Assembly (NCBI GenBank): GCA_946886975.1
Contig: CAMPJV010000154.1
Span: 1 to 6,450 of the forward strand
Reading direction: 5' to 3'
DNA: 6,450 nt
Source of the DNA: an uncultured Taibaiella sp.
Lineage (GTDB): Bacteria; Bacteroidota; Bacteroidia; Chitinophagales; Chitinophagaceae
Below the pieces are notes generated by a model that saw only the letters and a list, made by a program, of their open reading frames with translations, ran no database searches and was not told the origin of the DNA. Below, one piece after another: positions 1 through 5,283 of this stretch; position 1 is the first letter of the stretch; every line of letters begins with the position of its first letter. The translations under genes and the position numbers were made by a program.

Positions 1-1
1 G

Positions 2-442
2 GCAATGGGTTTCCTCACAACTGTCTATTTCTTCGCATGTATCCTTTTCCTCGCTGATAGCCTGGAGGCCATCGTCCGTCTTCCTGAATTCGGTTTTGCT
101 TTTCCCACACGTGTTGATCATCCGGTCTATTTCTTCGGCACGCTTTCAGGGCTGGTGTTGCTCCTGGCCATTGGCTCCGTGTCCATCCAGCAGCAGTTCG
201 CGCGCATTACCATCTATATCCGCCGTAGCTGGTATCTCATTTACATATATCTCTTCATTTCGTTAGGTGTAGCTGTTATTGCCCTCTCCGCCCTCAACGC
301 CGAGTGGCTGGTAGCGATACCGCCATTGAGTTTTATTATAGCACAGGCCTTTACGCTTGAAAAAAGTAAACGGTTTAGTAATTTTACCTTCTATTTCTCC
401 CTTGTATTATTAATCTTTTGCCAGCTGGCTTTAAATAAGTAG
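2..442 (+). CDS. Polytopic inner-membrane protein, 3' end only (possibly DUF6427-like)
   Basis: The reading frame is open to the left edge, so this is probably the C-terminal part of a longer protein; the first Met, at position 5, need not be the real start. From that Met, 145 residues are visible, with about five hydrophobic segments near residues 1-20, 41-60, 77-97, 101-116 and 127-143. Short basic loops separate them, for example the Arg pair near 73-74 and KSKR near 119-122. No catalytic motif, signal peptide or cysteine pair stands out. The hydrophobic pattern and the position just before purQ remind me of DUF6427, a Bacteroidota membrane family of about 300 residues and unknown function, but this is recall and not a demonstrated match. 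It ends 13 bp before purQ, so the two are probably co-transcribed. A function cannot be assigned. Confidence 0.7.
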   Translation, partial: AMGFLTTVYFFACILFLADSLEAIVRLPEFGFAFPTRVDHPVYFFGTLSGLVLLLAIGSVSIQQQFARITIYIRRSWYLIYIYLFISLGVAVIALSALNAEWLVAIPPLSFIIAQAFTLEKSKRFSNFTFYFSLVLLIFCQLALNK

Positions 443-455
443 ATATTCTGTTCTG

Positions 456-1148
456 ATGAAATTTGGTATTATAGTATTCCCCGGTTCCAATTGCGATCGA
501 GACATGATGCATGCACTCCAGGACGACCTGAAGCAGGAGGTCGTTATGCTCTGGCACAAGGATAAAGACCTGGGCATGTTCACTAAGGACGATTGCATTG
601 TGCTCCCGGGTGGATTCTCTTACGGAGATTACCTGCGTTGCGGCGCGCTCGCTCGGTTCAGCCCTATGATGGAGCAGGTTATCACTTTCGCTCATAATGG
701 CGGTAGAGTGTTAGGGGTGTGCAACGGTTTCCAGATACTCTGCGAGTCAGGTTTGCTGCCTGGAGTATTACTTCAGAACGACCATCAGAAGTTCGTGTGC
801 AAGAACGTGTTCATCAAGGCGGAGAATGATAAGACTTTTGTTGCGAAAGGCATCGTTAATAGTGTATTGAAAATACCCGTAGCCCATGGTGAGGGTAGGT
901 ATTTTGCTGATGCCAGGACGATGGATCAGTTGCAGAAGAACGATCAGGTTGTCTTCCGCTATTGTGATGAGCACGGCGACGTGCATGTTGCCGCCAACCC
1001 TAACGGGTCTACCAGCAACATCGCCGGCATTTGCAATGAAGGGCGCAATGTCTTTGGTATGATGCCGCACCCCGAAAGAGCAACCAGCGAAGCCTTGACC
1101 AATGTAGATGGAAGAAGAATACTTGAAGCCTTTACTCAAATGAATTAA
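456..1148 (+). CDS. purQ: Phosphoribosylformylglycinamidine synthase subunit PurQ (glutaminase)
   Basis: PurQ hydrolyses glutamine and passes the ammonia to PurL, which converts FGAR to FGAM in de novo purine synthesis in the cytoplasm; PurS usually bridges the two. The protein has 230 residues, close to the usual 220-230 for stand-alone PurQ. It is a class I glutamine amidotransferase. The N-terminus carries FPGSNCDRD (8-16). The oxyanion region VLPGGFSYGDYLR is at 49-61, followed by CGALA. The nucleophile elbow GVCNGFQIL (87-95) places the catalytic cysteine at Cys89. PHPERA (204-209) supplies His205 and Glu207, so the Cys-His-Glu triad is intact. The ATG at 456 begins directly at the conserved first strand (MKFGIIVFPG), which fixes the start; there is no Shine-Dalgarno sequence. 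It lies 13 bp after the membrane gene and 12 bp before the DsbD-alpha gene. Neither purL nor purS is in the window. Confidence 0.97.
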   Translation: MKFGIIVFPGSNCDRDMMHALQDDLKQEVVMLWHKDKDLGMFTKDDCIVLPGGFSYGDYLRCGALARFSPMMEQVITFAHNGGRVLGVCNGFQILCESGLLPGVLLQNDHQKFVCKNVFIKAENDKTFVAKGIVNSVLKIPVAHGEGRYFADARTMDQLQKNDQVVFRYCDEHGDVHVAANPNGSTSNIAGICNEGRNVFGMMPHPERATSEALTNVDGRRILEAFTQMN

Positions 1149-1160
1149 TATTACCAGCCT

Positions 1161-1622
1161 ATGAAGCTCCTGAAGAGATTGTTTATAGTATTTCTTACCC
1201 TCATGTTTTCAGGGGAGGCTTTTAGCCAGATGGTAGCCGATCCTACTACTTGGACCTATTCCGTAAAAAAAGTAAGCGCTACTGAGTACAAACTGGTATT
1301 CCACGTTACGCTGACGGACGGATGGCACATATTCAGCCAGAAGCCCGGAGATGAGTTCCTTATCCCGCCTTCTTTTACCCTTGGTAAGAGCAAGAACGTA
1401 ACACTCGTAGGGAAGGTCCAGGAGATCGGAAAGCTGAAGACAGAAAGGATGGAAGGCATCGACAATCCCATCAACTACTACGAGGGCTCGGTCGATTTCA
1501 TCCAAATGGTTAAAGTCTCGGGAAAGGGCAAGATATCTGGCGAGCACGAATACCAGGTATGCAACGACAAGATGTGCCTGCCTCCAAAGACTAAAAGTTT
1601 TGAGTTCGTAATAAAAGACTAA
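1161..1622 (+). CDS. Secreted stand-alone DsbD-alpha (thiol:disulfide interchange) domain protein
   Basis: This 153-residue protein looks like the N-terminal periplasmic domain of DsbD (DsbD-alpha, the PF11412 type) encoded alone. Residues 1-22 form a signal peptide: KLLKR, then a hydrophobic core, with likely cleavage after AFS. The mature part is an immunoglobulin-like beta domain with WHIFSQKPG around 52-60, IPPSF, and RMEGID in the middle. The redox motif YQVCNDKMCLPP lies near the C-terminus; its two cysteines are four residues apart. In DsbD this pair takes electrons from the membrane domain and reduces periplasmic partners. By eye it is about 45-50% identical to the N-terminal domain of the next gene's product, so the two are tandem paralogues. 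No membrane or thioredoxin domain follows, and the stop is clean rather than a frameshift. It starts 12 bp after purQ and is probably in the same transcript. It could be an extra electron shuttle or a specialised reductase; its partner is unknown. Confidence 0.88.
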   Translation: MKLLKRLFIVFLTLMFSGEAFSQMVADPTTWTYSVKKVSATEYKLVFHVTLTDGWHIFSQKPGDEFLIPPSFTLGKSKNVTLVGKVQEIGKLKTERMEGIDNPINYYEGSVDFIQMVKVSGKGKISGEHEYQVCNDKMCLPPKTKSFEFVIKD

Positions 1623-1680
1623 ATCATAAAGTATTTATAAACTATCCTACTGATAACCAACCTAATCCGATCAATACACG

Positions 1681-1695
1681 TTCTTTATAAAAGAA
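1681..1695. repeat. Short inverted repeat just upstream of dsbD
   Basis: The arms TTCTTT and AAAGAA are exact reverse complements separated by ATA. The repeat ends 14 bases before the dsbD ATG, where an operator or a translation-affecting stem could sit. It is short and AT-rich, so it may be chance. No good TAnnTTTG promoter element is visible in the 87-bp gap before dsbD. Confidence 0.3.
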
Positions 1696-1709
1696 ATGAT
1701 GTTTCCAGC

Positions 1710-3803
1710 ATGTTCAACTTTTTGAGGTTCCTTTTAATAACAGCTTTTCTTTTTTCCAGCAGTGCAGCAGATGCGCAACTCATCCCGGATCCCACCACCT
1801 GGACTTATGAAGTTAAAAAGACGGGAGATAATAAATACGACCTTGTATTTAAGCTCAAGCTTAAGGAGCACTGGCATATCTGGTCGCTCAATCCCGGAGG
1901 TGACGGCATGCAGATACCCCCGGAATTCAACTTCAGTGTCAATCCCAGCTTTAAGACCGTTGGAAAAGTGCGGGAGTCCGGTAAGAAGATCACCGACAGC
2001 ATGGAGGGTGTGGACGGTAAGGTCAGCTTTTTTCACGACAGGGTAGACTATGTTCAGCCTATAGAAGTAAAAGGTAATACGGAGATCAAAGGAGAGCTCC
2101 GCTATCAGGTATGTGATGAAACCATGTGTCTTCCCCCGAAGGACAAGGCATTCTCTTTTTCCATAAAGGACGCCGCCGCCGATAGCAGCACCGCCCTGGA
2201 TACCGCACTTGCCGTTGCCCCCATGGTTGAAAAAGAAGATACCGCAGCGGTTGCTACCACAGAGCTGCTGAAGGATGATCTGGATAAAGGCAATAATAAA
2301 AAGCAACAGCAAAGGTCCCTGCTCTGGCTGTTCCTGATGGCTGTAGGCGGAGGTATAGCGGCAGTTATTACTCCGTGCGTATATTCTATGATTCCTATCA
2401 CAGTGAGCTTCTTTACCAAAAGGAGCAAGACCAGGGCGGAAGGAATAAAGAACGCCATTTGGTATTCCCTAAGTATCATTATCATATTTACCATACTCGG
2501 GGTCTTGATTTCCGTACTCTTTGGTGGTAATGCATTAAACAATCTCTCCACCAACTGGATAGCCAATCTATTCTTCTTCTTCATCTTCGTCATCTTTGGT
2601 ATCTCTTTCCTGGGAGCCTTTGAGATCACGCTTCCTTCTTCCTGGACAAGCAAGACGGATCAGAAGGCCGGCATCGGCAGCTTTGGCGGAATCTTCTTTA
2701 TGGCCCTCACGTTGGTCATTGTTTCGTTCTCCTGCACAGGCCCCATAGTCGGTCCATTGCTCGTGCTTGCAGGTCAGGGTGGCATAGCCGGTCCTGCGCT
2801 CGGCATGTTCGGCTTTTCCATAGGGCTGGCTTTACCGTTCGCACTCTTCGCTGTCTTCCCTGGCATGCTCAATAAGCTGGCAACCTCCGGCGGCTGGCTC
2901 AACCAGGTGAAGGTAGTGCTCGGTTTCCTCGAGCTGATGCTGGCCCTTAAGTTCCTGAGCAATGCAGATCTCGCACAGGGTTGGCGCCTCCTGGACAGGG
3001 AGGTATTCATCGCCATATGGATAGTTCTTTCTATCCTTACCGGCCTGTACCTGCTGGGTAAATTAAAGCTCTCCCACGATGACCAGGGTGCTAAGAATAT
3101 CTATGGCCAGGAGTATGTTTCTATATTCAAGCTGTTCCTTGCAATAGTGTGTTTCTCCTTTGCTGTGTACCTGCTCCCCGGCATGTGGGGGGCGCCGCTT
3201 AACGGCATGAGCCAGTTTGTGCCTCCTATGGGAACCCAGGACTTTGTCACCGGCGGTAATAGTGGCGGTACAGGTAGCACCGGCGGACATGCGGCAGTTG
3301 ACAATGAGATAGCGCCAAAAAAGTACGTGCAGGAAATGAAGATATATGAGCCTCCTGTCGTGGTCCAGAGTGGGTTAGTAACCTACTACGATTATGAGGA
3401 GGCGCTTGCTGCCGCAAAGAAGCTGAAGAAACCCGTGATGCTGGACTTTACAGGCATCAATTGCGTTAACTGCCGGAAGATGGAAAGCCAGGTATGGAGC
3501 CAGCCCGAGGTAATGAAACGCCTGAAGGAAGACTTTATCATTGCCTCCCTCTACTGCGACTACGACAAGGCGAAGTTGCCGGAATCTGAACGCTTCTACA
3601 GTAATGAGCTTGGCTCTGAAGTAAAGACCTTAGGCGACTGGAACGAACACCTACAGGCGTCGAAGTTCAAGTCTAACTCGCAGCCGTTCTACTTCTTTGT
3701 TGATGAGCAGGGAGAATTGCTGGTACCCAACGGTTACTCTTACGATCCGGATGTAACAAAGTTTGTAGCGCACCTGGATAAGGTTAAGGCCGCCTACAAA
3801 TAA
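1710..3803 (+). CDS. dsbD: Protein-disulfide reductase DsbD, full length (alpha-beta-gamma domains)
   Basis: DsbD carries electrons from cytoplasmic thioredoxin across the inner membrane to periplasmic proteins such as disulfide isomerases and cytochrome c maturation factors. All three domains are present in 697 residues. A signal peptide (1-23, ending near ADAQ) leads into DsbD-alpha, with Cys135 and Cys140 in YQVCDETMCLPP. A polar Ala/Asp/Thr linker (about 155-200) follows. The membrane domain (about 204-490) has about eight segments, with Cys223 in ITPCVYS and Cys342 in SCTGP, the pair that corresponds to E. coli Cys163/Cys285. A Gly/Ser/Thr-rich linker precedes the C-terminal thioredoxin-like domain, with Cys585-Val-Asn-Cys588 in GINCVNCRKM. 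All six redox cysteines are therefore present. It is longer than E. coli DsbD (about 565), mainly through linkers and loops. The ATG at 1710 is chosen because ATGs at 1696 and 1699 are out of frame and the signal peptide starts here. It lies 87 bp after its partial paralogue. Confidence 0.96.
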   Translation: MFNFLRFLLITAFLFSSSAADAQLIPDPTTWTYEVKKTGDNKYDLVFKLKLKEHWHIWSLNPGGDGMQIPPEFNFSVNPSFKTVGKVRESGKKITDSMEGVDGKVSFFHDRVDYVQPIEVKGNTEIKGELRYQVCDETMCLPPKDKAFSFSIKDAAADSSTALDTALAVAPMVEKEDTAAVATTELLKDDLDKGNNKKQQQRSLLWLFLMAVGGGIAAVITPCVYSMIPITVSFFTKRSKTRAEGIKNAIWYSLSIIIIFTILGVLISVLFGGNALNNLSTNWIANLFFFFIFVIFGISFLGAFEITLPSSWTSKTDQKAGIGSFGGIFFMALTLVIVSFSCTGPIVGPLLVLAGQGGIAGPALGMFGFSIGLALPFALFAVFPGMLNKLATSGGWLNQVKVVLGFLELMLALKFLSNADLAQGWRLLDREVFIAIWIVLSILTGLYLLGKLKLSHDDQGAKNIYGQEYVSIFKLFLAIVCFSFAVYLLPGMWGAPLNGMSQFVPPMGTQDFVTGGNSGGTGSTGGHAAVDNEIAPKKYVQEMKIYEPPVVVQSGLVTYYDYEEALAAAKKLKKPVMLDFTGINCVNCRKMESQVWSQPEVMKRLKEDFIIASLYCDYDKAKLPESERFYSNELGSEVKTLGDWNEHLQASKFKSNSQPFYFFVDEQGELLVPNGYSYDPDVTKFVAHLDKVKAAYK

Positions 3804-3847
3804 CAGGTGACGGATCGGAAACTAGTTCGCGCCAGATGGCAATTGCT

Positions 3848-3865
3848 GAGGGGCGAAAGCCTTTC
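3848..3865 (+). terminator. Hairpin with GNRA loop after dsbD, weak terminator candidate
   Basis: GAGGGGC, loop GAAA, then GCCTTTC forms a seven-pair stem that includes two G-U pairs and is closed by a stable GNRA tetraloop. It lies 45 bases after the dsbD stop codon, as expected for a 3' end structure. No strong U tract follows directly, so it may be a 3' UTR stabiliser or chance instead of an intrinsic terminator. Confidence 0.3.
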
Positions 3866-4057
3866 CAGACGACATTTTAGGTGTGAATAGTATCCGTCGG
3901 CAAAGAACCTGTCTCTGGTAAAGACTGCAAATGGAGCAATGGGAGTCAAGAGAACAATGAGATCCAACATATTTTTATGTTCGGAGCTTCTGATTACCCA
4001 GTAGTTACTAAACCAGAATTCCGTTTTTGAATATATTCTCAAAGCACACTGCCTTCA

Positions 4058-4086
4058 GGTATATTATATTATCTTTGATATATACC
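4058..4086. promoter_or_regulatory. Inverted repeat overlapping the putative promoter, possible operator
   Basis: GGTATAT (4058-4064) and ATATACC (4080-4086) are perfect reverse complements separated by 15 bases, giving arm centres about two helical turns apart. The putative -7 element lies between the arms, so a dimeric protein bound here would block transcription. Autoregulation by the product of the gene at 4134 is an inference. The arms are AT-rich and only seven bases long. Confidence 0.35.
4070..4077 (+). promoter_or_regulatory. Bacteroidetes-type -7 promoter element upstream of the HTH gene
   Basis: TATCTTTG matches the Bacteroidetes primary sigma factor -7 consensus TAnnTTTG at every fixed position. 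It lies in an AT-rich stretch 56 bases before the ATG at 4134, which would give a 5' UTR of about 50 bases. No TTTG or TTG -33 element is present at the usual 19-21 base spacing; the nearest TTTG is at 4026-4029, too far upstream. Confidence 0.4.
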
Positions 4087-4133
4087 CTCGTGAAGGACCG
4101 GAACCACTATTATTGGCTGCCTAAAGAAACTCT

Positions 4134-5135
4134 ATGGAAGCGATTGATCTGCAAAAGCATTTTTTCCAGGAAATCAAGTCCCGGCTACCTTCACACATTT
4201 CCTTTGTGGATGACATTGCCGACCTGCTTAATATCAGCAACGATAGCGCATACAGGCGCATCCGCGGAGAGAAGGCAATTTCATTCGATGAGCTACAGAA
4301 GATTTCCAAATACTACCAGATTTCTCTGGACAGTCTTATGGGTGTGAACTCCAGCAGTACTCTTTTTCAGGGCCATTGGATCGACGCTTCTAATTTTCAC
4401 TTTGAGCAATACCTCGAGGATATGCTGCTCCAGGCAACTACTATCCGGAATGCGACGAAGAGGAAGATGATCTACTATGAAGCGAAGGATTTCCCACCTT
4501 TCCATTACTTCCAGTTTCCAGAGCTAGCATCTTTTAAATTCTTTTTCTGGATGCGAACTATTCTGTCATATGCCGAGTACAACAAGTTATGCTTCGAGGA
4601 CATTGACCTAAAATCTTCGCTATTGAAGATAAGCACTAACATCATCAGGACTTACAACGAGATCCCATGTGTTGAAATCTGGAGTCTGGAGACGATCAAC
4701 AGCACGCTGAGGCAGATAGAATATTACATGGAGAACAATGTTTTCAGAACAAGGGAGCGGATTGTGTTAGTGATAAATGAATTGCTTCAAATGCTGGAGC
4801 ACGTGAAAGAGGAAGCGGAGCATGGGGAGAAGTTGATACGTGGTCAGAAGCCTCTTGGGAATAAGAACTTCCAGCTCTTCTTCAACGAGGTATACCTCGG
4901 CCACAATACCATCATGACTGAATGTGACGAAAAGGATACCATTTTTATCAATCATGGTGTGCTGAACTATATGATGACCCGCGACAAAGGATTTTGTGCG
5001 CATACAAAGAAATACTTCGAGAATACAATGAAAAAGTCCTCTCTGATAAGTTCTGTGAACGAGAAGGAAAGAAACAGATTCTTCAATATACTGATAACTA
5101 AAACAAACAAATTACTCGATAAGGCGCTGCATTAG
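4134..5135 (+). CDS. Helix-turn-helix (XRE-like) transcriptional regulator with unknown C-terminal domain
   Basis: This 333-residue soluble protein has a DNA-binding helix-turn-helix near its N-terminus. VDDIADLL (25-32) reads as the first helix, NIS as the turn and NDSAYRRIRGEK (36-47) as the recognition helix. Then comes ISFDELQKISKYYQISLDSLM (49-69), the pattern of XRE/Cro-type domains in which the last helices pack on the HTH. Residues 75-333 are rich in aromatic and charged residues and look mostly helical. There is no signal peptide, membrane segment, kinase, receiver or sugar-binding motif that I recognise. Similar proteins with an N-terminal HTH and about 250 uncharacterised residues are common in Bacteroidota, so this may be a lineage-specific family; that is recall. 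The ATG at 4134 is chosen because the HTH fold begins soon after it. The gene stands alone, with a 330-bp gap before it and 148 bp after. DNA binding is well supported; its target and ligand are unknown. Confidence 0.85.
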   Translation: MEAIDLQKHFFQEIKSRLPSHISFVDDIADLLNISNDSAYRRIRGEKAISFDELQKISKYYQISLDSLMGVNSSSTLFQGHWIDASNFHFEQYLEDMLLQATTIRNATKRKMIYYEAKDFPPFHYFQFPELASFKFFFWMRTILSYAEYNKLCFEDIDLKSSLLKISTNIIRTYNEIPCVEIWSLETINSTLRQIEYYMENNVFRTRERIVLVINELLQMLEHVKEEAEHGEKLIRGQKPLGNKNFQLFFNEVYLGHNTIMTECDEKDTIFINHGVLNYMMTRDKGFCAHTKKYFENTMKKSSLISSVNEKERNRFFNILITKTNKLLDKALH

Positions 5136-5176
5136 CGTGAGAAACTTCTTCAATTTCCGACGTGATCTAGCCATTC

Positions 5177-5196
5177 GGAGTCGGGAGATTGACTCT
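5177..5196 (+). terminator. Weak hairpin downstream of the HTH gene
   Basis: GAGTC (5178-5182) pairs with GACTC (5191-5195) around an eight-base loop, and one flanking G-U pair extends the stem. Three Ts (5196-5198) coincide with and follow the 3' arm. An alternative, mutually exclusive stem pairs GGGAG (5183-5187) with CTCCC (5204-5208). Either could end transcription of the regulator gene, but both are short and lack a long T tract. Confidence 0.25.
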
Positions 5197-5242
5197 TTCG
5201 GCACTCCCTCGCTACTCTTAGGCGTAGCAGCTAAATATTAGG

Positions 5243-5250
5243 TAATTTCG
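5243..5250 (+). promoter_or_regulatory. Possible -7 promoter element upstream of the FAD dehydrogenase gene
   Basis: TAATTTCG differs from the Bacteroidetes TAnnTTTG consensus at one fixed position. It lies 33 bases before the ATG at 5284, a reasonable distance. No clear TTTG or TTG -33 element is seen at the expected spacing. Support is only by position and partial match. Confidence 0.25.
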
Positions 5251-5283
5251 CACAAACAAGCTTTTAGGATAACTCCCTAACGC

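Larger units (their letters stand above)
3804..4133. other. 330-bp intergenic region without a supported gene
   Basis: This gap separates dsbD from the helix-turn-helix gene. The frames open here are short and show no recognisable protein features. The first part holds a hairpin with a GAAA loop (3848-3865). The last 110 bases become AT-rich and hold a promoter-like TATCTTTG and an inverted repeat. I see no tRNA, no direct repeats and no terminal inverted repeats of a mobile element. The middle (about 3870-4020) holds nothing I can name. Confidence 0.6.

Noticed and set aside
1149..1709. Possibility that the small DsbD-alpha gene is a broken 5' piece of dsbD
   Set aside because: It has its own signal peptide, complete domain, intact cysteine pair and clean stop, and the next gene also has a complete copy of the domain, so it is a duplication and not a frameshifted fragment.
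1734..2312. Minus-strand open frame of 192 codons opposite dsbD
   Set aside because: It lies wholly antisense to the DsbD N-terminal domain and linker, which are well supported by family motifs. It is a shadow of coding bias.
3794..4042. Minus-strand open frame of 82 codons in the long intergenic region
   Set aside because: It overlaps the end of dsbD and shows no recognisable domain, signal peptide or upstream promoter. A frame of this length is expected by chance.
3804..4133. Mobile element or insertion-sequence remnant in the long gap
   Set aside because: I saw no terminal inverted repeats, target-site duplication or transposase-like translation in any frame.
4027..4347. Plus-strand open frame of 106 codons overlapping the start of the HTH gene
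   Set aside because: It runs out of frame through the coding region of the HTH protein, whose DNA-binding motif is clear. Its own translation has no protein-like pattern.
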